Shown in pieces: positions 7,591 through 16,600 of a stretch of DNA of 64,000 nucleotides. Origin of the DNA: Alkalibacillus flavidus. Lineage in GTDB: Bacteria; Bacillota; Bacilli; Bacillales; Alkalibacillaceae. Numbering within the stretch: the stretch's first letter is position 1; each line of letters starts with the position of its first letter. The stretch lies in contig NZ_JBEPMX010000003.1 of NCBI RefSeq assembly GCF_040545925.1, positions 154,309 through 218,308 of the forward strand, in the 5' to 3' direction. The translations under genes were made by a program, and so were the position numbers. The notes under the pieces were generated by a model. That model saw only the letters and a list, made by a program, of their open reading frames with translations, was not told where the DNA came from and ran no database searches.

Positions 7591-8329
7591 GATGCTCACC
7601 ACCCGACTTCAACCGCTCGACAAAGCCTTCCGCGCTCTGTTCCATCTTACCTACACCTGTCGGCTCGATTTCAACTGTGTCATAAACACGACCACCCGCC
7701 ATCACTGTGACACGTTCACAAACGCTTTTGATGACGTCCATTTCGTGACTCACAATGACGATCGTGACGCCAAACGCTCGATTTATCCGCTGTAATACTT
7801 CGAGCACTTCTGCTGTCGTATTTGGATCGAGCGATGACGTGGGCTCATCGCACAGAAGCACAGTCGGTTGATTCACAATCGCTCTCGCAATCGCGACCCG
7901 TTGTTTTTGCCCGCCACTTAATTGACCAGGGTACTGATCTTTTAATGTTTCAAGTCCGACGAAGCGCAAACTTTCTAATACACGTTCTTCATGATCGTGT
8001 TTCGGCACTTTCGCCAACTCTAACGGCACAGCGACATTATCGTATACCGTTTTATTACCAACTAAATTGTACCCTTGGAAAATCATCGCCACTGATTGTC
8101 TTACTTGTCGGATCCGTTTGCCCCTCATGTGATTTAACGTTTCATCACCAATGATAACGTCTCCAGCATCAGGTTTTTCGATGAAATTCATCAGTCGTAA
8201 TAACGTCGATTTCCCAGCGCCACTCGCACCAATAATACCGTAAATTTCGCCTGATTTAATGCTTAACGATACCGATTCGATCGCTTCGAACGATCCAAAT
8301 CGTTTGCTGACATTATGTAATGTAATCAT
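7580..8329 (-). CDS. metN: Methionine ABC transporter ATP-binding protein MetN, short form
   Basis: This ATPase powers methionine import. Walker A (GASGAGKST), the signature LSGGQ and Walker B (VLLCDEP) are intact. At 249 aa it lacks the C-terminal NIL/ACT-like regulatory domain of about 90 residues that lets the usual longer MetN sense intracellular methionine; the gene ends shortly after the ABC fold. It is the first gene of the operon. No S-box or T-box leader was found upstream, so regulation is unclear. Substrate assignment rests on the metI and metQ partners. Confidence 0.9.
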   Translation of the reverse strand: MITLHNVSKRFGSFEAIESVSLSIKSGEIYGIIGASGAGKSTLLRLMNFIEKPDAGDVIIGDETLNHMRGKRIRQVRQSVAMIFQGYNLVGNKTVYDNVAVPLELAKVPKHDHEERVLESLRFVGLETLKDQYPGQLSGGQKQRVAIARAIVNQPTVLLCDEPTSSLDPNTTAEVLEVLQRINRAFGVTIVIVSHEMDVIKSVCERVTVMAGGRVYDTVEIEPTGVGKMEQSAEGFVERLKSGGEHHDT

Positions 8330-8442
8330 AAAAAAACCCCTTTCTTAGATGAAAGGTGATTCAGAACTTCTTTATTATAACTCACGTTCACGGAATTGTC
8401 ATTAGTTAACAAAACGTTAATCATTCACCGCGCTAAATTTTT

Positions 8443-8512
8443 AAATAACTGCCTTTAGTTTTGAAATAACTGCCTTTAGTTTTGAAATAACTAGAGCTAG
8501 TTATTTCAAAAC
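8443..8512. repeat. 21-bp tandem repeat running into a 16-bp-arm palindrome
   Basis: AAATAACTGCCTTTAGTTTTG occurs twice head to tail (8443-8463 and 8464-8484). The next unit starts the same way but turns into an inverted repeat: 8479-8494 is perfectly complementary to 8497-8512 around a 2-base centre. It lies in the non-coding gap between mqo and metN. Confidence 0.85.
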
Positions 8513-8571
8513 CCCTTCGATTTATCTCAAAACTTAAGCGATTTATTTAATAAGTGAGTAATTGATATAAA

Positions 8572-8606
8572 AAAACACTGAGCTTCTTCTCTTAAGCTCA
8601 GTGTTA
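8572..8606 (-). terminator. Terminator of mqo
   Basis: AACACTGAGCTT (8574-8585) and AAGCTCAGTGTT (8594-8605) form a 12-bp stem. The minus-strand transcript then runs into U residues. Confidence 0.85.
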
Positions 8607-8620
8607 CTCGTTATTAAAAG

Positions 8621-10120
8621 TTATGAATAAGCCTTCGGTTGCGTTAACCCGAGTGTTTCTCCAGTTTTATCGTGCACATGACGAATCAACTCTGGTTGAT
8701 CACGTAACGACGATCCATATGATGGGATCATCTCTTTAAGCTTCGACTCCCACTGATCCATATAACTAGGGAAGCAATTTTCCATCACTTCTAACATGAC
8801 GTTGACAGCAGTTGAAGCGCCTGGTGAAGCACCTAATAACGCGGAAATCGTCCCATCTTGTGAGCTAACGACTTCTGTACCGAATTGAAGCGTTCCTTTT
8901 CCGCCCGCTTCTGTATCTTTAATCACTTGCACGCGTTGGCCGGCAACGACAATATCCCAGTCTTCACTTTTCGCATCAGGCACGAATTCGCGTAACGTTT
9001 CCATACGCTGTTCTTTCGACTGCATCACTTGTGAGACTAAATATTTCGTTAAGCCCATCTCTTTCGCGCCCGCTGACAACATCGTCATCATATTACTTGG
9101 ACGAACTGATGTCACTAAATCCGTTAATGAACCTGTCTTTAAGAAACGTGGTGAAAAACCAGCGAATGGTCCAAATAATAATGTTTTCTCATTGTTAATA
9201 AACCGCGTATCCAAATGCGGAACTGACATCGGAGGTGCGCCTACTGGTGCTTTACCATAAACTTTCGCATAATGCTTCTCGACCACTTCAGGGTTATTAC
9301 ATGCCATGAATAGGCCACTAACAGGGAAGCCACCAATCCCTCGACTCTCAGGAATTCCCGACTTTTGTAATAAATGTAAGCTTCCGCCACCTGCACCAAT
9401 AAACACAAACTTCGCTGTATGATGTTGAATATCTCCTGATCTTAGATGACGCACTTTCACATCCCAAGAACCATCAGCGTTTTGAGTCAAATCATCGACG
9501 TTTTGGTGATACTGCACATCAACACCTTGGTCTGTTAAATGATCAAACAACTTACGCGTCAACGCACCGAAATTCACATCCGTGCCACCGTCGATCTTCG
9601 TTGCAGCCATTGGTTCTTGATCTTGACGCCCTTCCATGATAAGCGGGAACCATTCTTTTAACTGCTCTGGGTCTTCAGAAAACTCCATCGTATCAAACAA
9701 CGGATGATTAGACATTTTCTCATAACGCTTGCGTAAAAACTCAATATTATCACGCCCGCGCACCATACTCATATGCGGTAGCGGCATAATGAACTCTTCC
9801 GGACGTTCAATGAGCTGTCGGTTCACTAAATAAGACCAAAACTGCTTCGACACCTGAAACTGCTCATTAATATTAATGGCCTTTTGAATATCTACAGAAC
9901 CGTCTTCCTGTTCTTTCGTGTAGTTTAATTCACATAAAGCAGCGTGACCCGTTCCAGCATTATTCCATTCATTCGAGCTTTCATCACCTGGCTTATCCAA
10001 TTGTTCAAAAACTGTAATATTCCAATCAGGTTGCAATTCTTTTAACATCGTACCTAGAGTCGCACTCATAATACCTGCCCCGATTAAAATGACGTCTGTT
10101 TTATTCTGCTCATGGCTCAT
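8621..10120 (-). CDS. mqo: Malate:quinone oxidoreductase
   Basis: Mqo is a peripheral membrane FAD enzyme that oxidises malate to oxaloacetate and passes electrons to the quinone pool, bypassing NAD-dependent malate dehydrogenase. The FAD-binding dinucleotide fold is at the N-terminus (VILIGAGIMSATLGTML), and WNNAGTGHAALCELNYT is a diagnostic Mqo block. The 499-aa length is typical. It is a single gene with its own terminator. Confidence 0.95.
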   Translation of the reverse strand: MSHEQNKTDVILIGAGIMSATLGTMLKELQPDWNITVFEQLDKPGDESSNEWNNAGTGHAALCELNYTKEQEDGSVDIQKAININEQFQVSKQFWSYLVNRQLIERPEEFIMPLPHMSMVRGRDNIEFLRKRYEKMSNHPLFDTMEFSEDPEQLKEWFPLIMEGRQDQEPMAATKIDGGTDVNFGALTRKLFDHLTDQGVDVQYHQNVDDLTQNADGSWDVKVRHLRSGDIQHHTAKFVFIGAGGGSLHLLQKSGIPESRGIGGFPVSGLFMACNNPEVVEKHYAKVYGKAPVGAPPMSVPHLDTRFINNEKTLLFGPFAGFSPRFLKTGSLTDLVTSVRPSNMMTMLSAGAKEMGLTKYLVSQVMQSKEQRMETLREFVPDAKSEDWDIVVAGQRVQVIKDTEAGGKGTLQFGTEVVSSQDGTISALLGASPGASTAVNVMLEVMENCFPSYMDQWESKLKEMIPSYGSSLRDQPELIRHVHDKTGETLGLTQPKAYS

Positions 10121-10257
10121 GTCGATCTTCCTATACTTAAAGTTTTTTTACATTTTTCGCTACAATTCTATTTCTTATTATATAACAGTTCTCGTTGATT
10201 TAAAAGTAAGAAAACCTCATTTCAACTGAGTATTGCACTCAAAATAATAGATACAAA

Positions 10258-10298
10258 AAATTCCGGACGCATTCAATTAAATTGAACTGCCCGGAATC
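10258..10298 (-). terminator. Hairpin terminator downstream of the cupin gene
   Basis: ATTCCGG (10260-10266) pairs with CCGGAAT (10291-10297), enclosing an inner TTCAATT/AATTGAA pairing. A U-run follows on the minus-strand transcript. Confidence 0.65.
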
Positions 10299-10326
10299 AC
10301 GTTAGACACACCAAACAAACAATTCA

Positions 10327-10818
10327 TTACTCATCCGGCGTCAACATCTTAATCACGTCTTCATGTTCAGGGTATTGCTCCAACAAATCCTCTTCATCAA
10401 ACAACTCAAAATCCGCAAAATCAAACCCTGGCGCGACCATACAGCCGACGAGTGAATAGGTGTCGGCCTCAACGACTGACGAGCCAAAAATGGTATGTTT
10501 CGGGACTAATAACTGCGGCGTTTCCCCATTCTCCAAATCCAAACCGAGTTTATGCTTTTGATACTCGCCGCCTGGACTAATCGTATGCACATACAACGGA
10601 CTGCCGCCATGAAAGTACCACAATTCATCAGACTGCAATCGGTGAAAATGGGAGACGTCTTGTGACCGTAATAAGAAATAAATACTCGTATATAACGATC
10701 GTTCTGCACCACTGGCGTCTGTCACTAAATCTGATTGATACGTCCCTCGGAAAAAGCCTCCTTCTGGGTGAGGCTCTAATCCAAGTTGATCAATAATTGT
10801 TTGGGCTGATTGTTTCAT
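10327..10818 (-). CDS. Cupin-fold protein, DUF985 (cupin_5) family
   Basis: The 163-aa protein is a DUF985-type cupin. It has the family start LGLEPHPEGGFFRGTYQ and the core SHFHRLQSDELWYFHGG, whose histidine and glutamate could bind a metal or sugar ligand. The enzymatic role of the family is not settled. It lies 14 nt downstream of the opuC permease-binding protein gene on the same strand, so it is probably the last gene of that operon, which may link it to osmotic stress. Confidence 0.8.
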   Translation of the reverse strand: MKQSAQTIIDQLGLEPHPEGGFFRGTYQSDLVTDASGAERSLYTSIYFLLRSQDVSHFHRLQSDELWYFHGGSPLYVHTISPGGEYQKHKLGLDLENGETPQLLVPKHTIFGSSVVEADTYSLVGCMVAPGFDFADFELFDEEDLLEQYPEHEDVIKMLTPDE

Positions 10819-10832
10819 ATCACGACCTCCTC

Positions 10833-12356
10833 TTACTCATCTAACAATCCTTCTTCTACTAAATACTCGCGTGCAACCTCTTCAGGTGCTCGTCCTTCAG
10901 CGCCTACTTGATAGTTCATTTCACGCATTTGATCACCTGAAATTTTACCACCAAGTTGATTCAGAACCTCTTCTAATTCAGGATGTTTGTCCAATGTCTC
11001 GGCGCGTAATAACGGCGCTCCCTGATATGGCGGGAATAAATTTTGGTCATCGTCTAACATGACAAGATTATAACGTCGCAGTTCGCCATCTGTCGCATAC
11101 GCATCCATTAAATTAATATCGCCTTCTTCAATCGCGGTATAACGAAGCTGTGGTTCCATCGTGGTCACATCCGGGAATTCAAGACCGTACACATCTTGAA
11201 TACCAAGGTAACCATCTTGACGGTCGCTAAATTCTAATGTGAAGCCAGCGTCGATCTCGTTTTCGACTGATTGTAAATCTGAAATCGTCTCTAAATTGTA
11301 TTCACTCGCAAATTGTTCCGTCGTCGCAAGCGTGTACGTATTGTTAAACGCCATCGGTTCTAAAAAACGCATGTCATACTCTTCTAACAGACCGGCTCGC
11401 GCTTGATTGTATACAACTTCCGCATTATTACTATCAGCTGTTTCATCTAAAAACTGCGTCAAAGCTGTTCCTGTGAATTCAGGATATACATCAATACTTC
11501 CCGTTTCAAGCGCATTAAAGACGAATGATGTTTTCCCTAACCCTGTCTCGAGTTCGACATTTAGATCCGTCTCATCTTCAATTAATAGCTCGTACATATT
11601 AATCAAAATTTCTGGCTCTGTCCCGAGCTTACCGCCAATCACAATCGTGTCATCATCAGTTCCTGTCACATATGGCACAACAATAAATAACAACGAGATA
11701 AGCACAATCACGACCATCGTTAAAATCGACTGCTTAAACGAGAAAGTTTCCATCTTACGCAATAAACGGTCAAAGATAAGCGCTAATAACGCCGCAGGAA
11801 TCGCACCGAAAACAATTAATGCCGTGTTATTTCGGTCAATCCCGAGCAAGATTAAGTCACCTAAGCCACCCGCACCGATTAAAGCCGCGATCGTCGTTGT
11901 CCCGACAATCAACACCATCGACGTTCGAATACCTGCCATAATAACCGGCATCGCAATGGGCAGTTCGACCTTCATAAGCCGTTTCTTCGTATTCATGCCC
12001 ATCGCTGTCGCCGCTTCAATTAACGAACGGTCCACTTCCAAAATCCCGGTATATGTATTCCGCAACACCGGAAGTAACGCATACAACACGAGCGCAATAA
12101 TCGCGGGGACTTTACCAATACCGAAAAGCGGGATAAACAAACCAAGCAGTGCCAATGACGGAATCGTTTGCGCGACAGCTGCCACCCCAATAATCGGTTC
12201 TGCAATTCGTCCTTTTCGGGTTAAATAAATCCCGAGCGGCACGGCAATAAGCACAGCAAAAAACAATGCAATGAACGAGATTTGAATATGTTCGATTAGT
12301 GCTTGCCACAGTTCCCCTTGCCTATTTTGAAATACCGTCCATAAATCAGACATCAC
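10833..12356 (-). CDS. OpuC-type osmolyte ABC transporter, fused permease and substrate-binding protein
   Basis: The 507-aa protein combines two parts of a quaternary-amine importer. Residues 1-210 form a permease with the coupling loop EAATAMGMNTKKRLMKVELP. A transmembrane helix near 215-232 leads to an OpuAC-type binding domain of about 270 residues (IVIGGKLGTEPEILINMYE onward). Such fusions put the binding protein on the outer face and occur in Bacillales and lactic bacteria. The start overlaps the ATPase gene by 11 nt. Substrate is likely glycine betaine, carnitine or choline, by family. Confidence 0.9.
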   Translation of the reverse strand: MMSDLWTVFQNRQGELWQALIEHIQISFIALFFAVLIAVPLGIYLTRKGRIAEPIIGVAAVAQTIPSLALLGLFIPLFGIGKVPAIIALVLYALLPVLRNTYTGILEVDRSLIEAATAMGMNTKKRLMKVELPIAMPVIMAGIRTSMVLIVGTTTIAALIGAGGLGDLILLGIDRNNTALIVFGAIPAALLALIFDRLLRKMETFSFKQSILTMVVIVLISLLFIVVPYVTGTDDDTIVIGGKLGTEPEILINMYELLIEDETDLNVELETGLGKTSFVFNALETGSIDVYPEFTGTALTQFLDETADSNNAEVVYNQARAGLLEEYDMRFLEPMAFNNTYTLATTEQFASEYNLETISDLQSVENEIDAGFTLEFSDRQDGYLGIQDVYGLEFPDVTTMEPQLRYTAIEEGDINLMDAYATDGELRRYNLVMLDDDQNLFPPYQGAPLLRAETLDKHPELEEVLNQLGGKISGDQMREMNYQVGAEGRAPEEVAREYLVEEGLLDE

Positions 12357-13302
12357 GCTCCCCTCCTTCTGTTAGGGATGCTGATACGTATTCAATCATT
12401 TGTTGTCGATTAATCATGCCAATGGTGTCATCATCTTCTTGCACATAAATTAAATCATCTTGTGCCAAAGCTGTTAACGTCTCTTCCAACGTGGCACTGA
12501 CATCAATCACACGAGGTGGATCATAACTAATTTCCACTGGCTCTAACACATCACGCAAATCAAAACCTGCTTGCAACCCGTACGATGCACCAACGAATTG
12601 TTCGACAAACTCATTCGCTGGATTCGTAATCAACTCATGCGGTGTGCCTAATTGCACCATTTCACCATCCTGCATCAAACAAATCCGATCCCCTAGCTTC
12701 ATCGCTTCTTGAATATCATGCGTCACGAAAATAATTGTTTTATTAATCTTTTCGCGCAAGTCAATTAAGTCATTTTGCAACTTATCTCGACTAATTGGAT
12801 CTAACGCACTAAACGGCTCATCCATTAATATCACATCAGGGTCAGCCGCCAAAGCTCGAATAACCCCAACCCTTTGCTGCTCGCCGCCCGATAGTTCATG
12901 CGGATAACGATAACGATATGTTTCAGGATGAAGCCCGACCATTTGCAGGAGTTCCGTAACACGTGACTGCACATCACTTTTACTCCACTGCTTTAACTCT
13001 GGGACAATCGCAATATTTTCCTCGATTGTCATATGCGGAAACAACGCGATTTGTTGCAACACATACCCCATATTCCAACGTAATTCATTGATCTCATAAT
13101 CACTAATTCGCTTCTCATCGACATAAATCGTCCCTTTCGTTAATGGAATCAGGCGATTCATCATTTTAAGCGTCGTCGTCTTCCCACAACCACTAGGGCC
13201 AATCAAGACGAAAAACTCGCCTTTTTCAATCGAAAAATTCATATCCTTAACAGCGACAGTCCCGTCTTCAAACTGTTTCGTTACATGCTCAAACGTAATC
13301 AC
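12346..13302 (-). CDS. opuCA: OpuC-type osmolyte ABC transporter ATP-binding protein with CBS-like tail
   Basis: The 318-aa ATPase has Walker A GPSGCGKTT, signature LSGGEQQRV and Walker B ILMDEPFSALDP. About 70 C-terminal residues correspond to a single recognisable CBS-like motif (LIYVQEDDDTIGMINRQQMIEYV); in OpuA/OpuC relatives CBS domains sense ionic strength or c-di-AMP. The start is GTG at 13302, 7 nt after AAGGGGG. It is first in the operon opuCA, fused permease-binding gene, cupin. Confidence 0.92.
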   Translation of the reverse strand: MITFEHVTKQFEDGTVAVKDMNFSIEKGEFFVLIGPSGCGKTTTLKMMNRLIPLTKGTIYVDEKRISDYEINELRWNMGYVLQQIALFPHMTIEENIAIVPELKQWSKSDVQSRVTELLQMVGLHPETYRYRYPHELSGGEQQRVGVIRALAADPDVILMDEPFSALDPISRDKLQNDLIDLREKINKTIIFVTHDIQEAMKLGDRICLMQDGEMVQLGTPHELITNPANEFVEQFVGASYGLQAGFDLRDVLEPVEISYDPPRVIDVSATLEETLTALAQDDLIYVQEDDDTIGMINRQQMIEYVSASLTEGGERDV

Positions 13303-13549
13303 ACCATGTCCCCCTTACCTTAGCCACATACTGTCATAAAATTTTAACTATTTATAATCATATCAAGAAACTCAAATTAAGCCTATTTATTCACCATGAA
13401 ACGAAACATTTTTTTGCATTTCGCAACACTTAATAGAAAAAAGTATCGAATATGACGAAAGTTCGTTGCTTTCTCGTACCATTTCAAGCCATTCAATGTT
13501 AAAATGGAATTACGTGAGACAAGATTAAGTATTTTTAGGAGTGAATATC

Positions 13550-14443
13550 ATGAATCAAAAACATTTTGACAAAATGAAGAACGGGCAAGGGTTTATTGCA
13601 GCACTTGACCAAAGTGGCGGCAGTACACCTAAGGCACTTGCAGGATATGGCGTCACAGAAGATCAATATTCAAACGAAGATGAGATGTTCGATTTAGTAC
13701 ACCAAATGCGTACACGCATCATCACATCACCAGCGTTTAACTCAGAGCAGATCCTTGGTGCTATCCTATTCGAACAGACAATGGACCGCGAAATCGAAGG
13801 TCAATACACAGCTGACTACCTTGCAAGCCAAGGCATCGTTCCGTTCTTAAAAGTCGACAAAGGACTAGCTGACAAAGAAAACGGTGTACAACTTATGAAG
13901 CCAATCCATGACTTAGACGAAACACTTCGCCGTGCCAATGAGCGCAATATCTTCGGTACGAAAATGCGTTCTGTCGTTCATGAACCAAACGAAGAAGCGA
14001 TCAAAGCTGTCGTTGACCAACAGTTCGAAATTGGTAAACAAATCATTGAAGCTGACTTAGTGCCAATTATCGAGCCAGAAGTCGACATTAACAGCTCTGA
14101 CAAAGCAAAATCAGAAGAGATTTTGAAAGACGAAATCCTTAAGCATCTAAACGCACTTAACGACGATCAATACGTCATGCTTAAGCTAACAATCCCAGAA
14201 GTACCAAACCATTACAAAGAATTAATCGACCATCCAAATGTTGTCCGCGTTGTGGCACTATCAGGTGGTTACTCACGCGAAGAAGCAAACAAACGACTTA
14301 AAGACCACATCGGTTTAATCGCAAGTTTCTCTCGTGCCCTTGTGACAGAGCTAAACGTCAATCAAACAAAAGAACAGTTTGACGCAGCTCTACAAGCAGC
14401 CGTTAATTCTATCCATGATGCATCAGTTAATAAAAACAAATAA
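13550..14443 (+). CDS. fda: Fructose-bisphosphate aldolase class I
   Basis: This metal-independent aldolase splits fructose 1,6-bisphosphate into the two triose phosphates via a Schiff base. The N-terminal GFIAALDQSGGSTPKAL is diagnostic, with the Schiff-base lysine expected in the YVMLKLTIPEVPNHY strand. It is 297 aa from the ATG at 13550, preceded by AGGAG at 8 nt; a GTG at 13541 is less likely. Monocistronic, ending in a strong terminator. Confidence 0.94.
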   Translation: MNQKHFDKMKNGQGFIAALDQSGGSTPKALAGYGVTEDQYSNEDEMFDLVHQMRTRIITSPAFNSEQILGAILFEQTMDREIEGQYTADYLASQGIVPFLKVDKGLADKENGVQLMKPIHDLDETLRRANERNIFGTKMRSVVHEPNEEAIKAVVDQQFEIGKQIIEADLVPIIEPEVDINSSDKAKSEEILKDEILKHLNALNDDQYVMLKLTIPEVPNHYKELIDHPNVVRVVALSGGYSREEANKRLKDHIGLIASFSRALVTELNVNQTKEQFDAALQAAVNSIHDASVNKNK

Positions 14444-14452
14444 AAGCTATTA

Positions 14453-14489
14453 AAAAAGGAAGCCATTCTTATGATGGCTTCCTTTTTAT
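14453..14489 (+). terminator. Terminator of fda
   Basis: AAAAAGGAAGCCAT (14453-14466) pairs with ATGGCTTCCTTTTT (14474-14487), ending in a T-run. Confidence 0.9.
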
Positions 14490-14603
14490 TAGTCATATGT
14501 TTTCACCTTAATAGAAACGTTTGAAATCCGCAAAATGCCTACTCCAGTAGCTATTGTCTAAACTTGTAATCTCTACGCCACCAGAACCAGCGAGGTGATA
14601 TTT

Positions 14604-15041
14604 ATGAGTAAAAATCGTTTTACGTTACTCGCAGCTGTTCATGTATTTTTAATTCAAGATGGTCACGTGCTTTTACTAAGACGTTATAACACAGGTTATC
14701 AAGATGGCAACTACAGTGTATTAACTGGTCATTTAGATGGCGGTGAAGACGTCATTCAAGCTGCACAACGAGAAGTGTTAGAAGAAGGTGGCGTCACGAT
14801 TCCTTATGACGATTTTTCCATGGTTGGGGTGATGCACCGCCAGTCAGATGACGAGCGCATTGACTTTTTCTTATCGGCTGAAGATTGGGAAGGCGAGATC
14901 ACGAACATGGAGCCACACAAATGTGATGACTTATCATGGCACCCCCTAAATCAACTACCAGACAATACGATTCCTTATATCAAACGAGCAATCGATAATT
15001 ATAGAAATAATCGGTCATTTGATATTGTCGGTTTTCAATAA
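14604..15041 (+). CDS. Nudix hydrolase of unknown substrate
   Basis: The 145-aa protein carries a Nudix box beginning GHLDGGEDVI and ending AAQREVLEEGGV. This keeps the REx2EE-like metal site, though the usual EExG is read as EEGG. Substrate cannot be inferred; small MutT-like proteins of this type are diverse. ATG at 14604 has GAGG 8 nt upstream; the GTG at 14595 would lie in the ribosome site. Confidence 0.85.
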   Translation: MSKNRFTLLAAVHVFLIQDGHVLLLRRYNTGYQDGNYSVLTGHLDGGEDVIQAAQREVLEEGGVTIPYDDFSMVGVMHRQSDDERIDFFLSAEDWEGEITNMEPHKCDDLSWHPLNQLPDNTIPYIKRAIDNYRNNRSFDIVGFQ

Positions 15042-15064
15042 AATAACGTAAGAGGTGGTCGACC

Positions 15065-15787
15065 GTGTCAGAAGGCATGATTATTTATAGTATCGTTATG
15101 GGGTTTACCTTAATCATTATGGGTGGATTAACGTTTCTCGTTTATAAACGAAACGATTTCACGCTAATTAGTGGATTTGCCAATCGTTCAAAAGAAGAAC
15201 AGCAGCAACTGATCCAGAGCGGATACACAGATGCGATTAAACGCTACTTATTACATACTTTTATCATTTTATTCGTGACGTTCATTGTCAGCTTCTTACC
15301 TATACCCTATGGCATGGAAATTGGTTTTTCCGTATTATTACTATACAGTTTAATTGGGATTGTTTGGATTCAACGCTATGAAATTGAATCGAAGCGCAAG
15401 CGAGGATACTGGATTACAGGAAGCGTTGCTGTGGTGTTAATCGTTGGCATTACAGGCCTCACCATTTGGGCCTTTCAACCAAATCAAGTCACCATCACCG
15501 ACAAACAGTTTACCGTTTCTGGATTGTATGGAGTTGAATGGTCACAATCAGATATTGAAGAAGTACAGTTGCTTGAGGAGATGCCAGATGTATTAATTCG
15601 AACGAATGGTTTCGCGATTCAGAACTTAGCAAAAGGTCATTTTCGCGTCGATCAATATGGATCTGCAAGACTGTTTCTAAGAGGCGAACACTAACCTGTT
15701 CTTTATGTCGCTACTGAAAATGAACAATTATTTATTAATCATGAAGATGACGACACGGTTCGCAAATGGTATGAAACGTTGGATTGA
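15065..15787 (+). pseudogene. DUF3784/PH-like membrane protein interrupted by an in-frame stop
   Basis: A GTG at 15065 behind AAGAGGTGG opens a protein with four or five membrane helices: an N-terminal DUF3784-like part (YKRNDFTLISGFANRS) and a C-terminal bacterial PH-like domain after about residue 140. TAA at 15692-15694 (codon 210) stops it, yet the same frame continues as PVLYVATENEQLFINHEDDD to TGA at 15785-15787. That is the expected end of the PH-like domain. So either the gene has a nonsense mutation, or the base is a sequencing error, or a shortened 209-aa form is made. Confidence 0.75.
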
Positions 15788-15869
15788 CAACTATAACTTT
15801 TGCTTAACGTCCCTGTTTCGTTTCATTTACTAAAGGGTACAACACGATTAAGAGGAGGGATGTACTCTT

Positions 15870-16526
15870 ATGTTAACAACCATTTCATGGATTGCTTTAG
15901 TTATTGGCATAGTGTCATTTATTATTATCGCCTTCGATGTATACAAACATCCACAAATGATGACCATCATGAATATTATTTGGCCGATTAATGGCTGGTT
16001 TTTTGGACCTTTTGCGATCTGGACCTATTTCAAGTGGGGACGATTAAAAGCGAAAGACTCGAATCAAGAAGATGAACGTCAACAATCAGCAAAGATATTT
16101 GTTTCGGCTAGTCATTGTGCTGGCGGTTGTACATTTGGTGACATCGTAGGTGTTCCCATTGTAGCATTGACTGGTATGACCATTGCTGGGTCGACTCTAT
16201 TCGCCCATTATTTAGTTGAGTTTATATTAGCTTATCTGTTTGGCATTATCTTTCAATTTTTAGCTATTTATCCAATGCAACAAAACAAACATAAATTCCA
16301 CGCCTTTAAATCAGCAATTAAAGCCGATACTTGGTCAGTAGTCACTTTCCAAATTGGTATGTTCGGGTGGATGGCAGTTGTTCATTATTTACTTTTCTCA
16401 AATCCACCAACTCCAGTAGAACCGACTTTTTGGTTTATGATGCAAATTGCTATGATTCTTGGTTTCTTAGTCAGTTATCCAGCTAATTGGTGGCTTATTC
16501 AAAAAGGCATAAAAGAAGCAATGTAG
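15870..16526 (+). CDS. DUF4396 membrane protein
   Basis: The 218-aa integral membrane protein has about six hydrophobic segments and the DUF4396 hallmark SASHCAGGCTFGDIVGVPIV around residue 79, whose His and Cys residues could bind a metal. Function is unknown. GAGGAGGG lies about 10 nt before the ATG. Followed by a shared terminator with the convergent SDR gene. Confidence 0.8.
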   Translation: MLTTISWIALVIGIVSFIIIAFDVYKHPQMMTIMNIIWPINGWFFGPFAIWTYFKWGRLKAKDSNQEDERQQSAKIFVSASHCAGGCTFGDIVGVPIVALTGMTIAGSTLFAHYLVEFILAYLFGIIFQFLAIYPMQQNKHKFHAFKSAIKADTWSVVTFQIGMFGWMAVVHYLLFSNPPTPVEPTFWFMMQIAMILGFLVSYPANWWLIQKGIKEAM

Positions 16527-16556
16527 AAATGAAGTCATCTGAATCAAAACTCATAT

Positions 16557-16595
16557 AAAAAGGGAAATCTCATACGACATGAGATTTCCCTTTTT
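16557..16595. terminator. Bidirectional terminator between DUF4396 gene and SDR gene
   Basis: A 17-bp perfect stem (16557-16573 with 16579-16595) with A-run on the left and T-run on the right. Confidence 0.9.
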
Positions 16596-16600
16596 TAGAT

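Noticed and set aside
8443..8512. Possible CRISPR array
   Set aside because: Only two adjacent identical units without spacers, then a palindrome; no cas genes in the window.
8330..8620. Possible S-box or T-box leader upstream of metN
   Set aside because: None of the conserved riboswitch or T-box elements could be found; only the repeat/palindrome is present.
11407..12228. 273-codon plus-strand ORF inside the opuC permease gene
   Set aside because: Antisense shadow of a well-conserved ABC permease with Ser/Ile/Thr-rich translation and no ribosome site.
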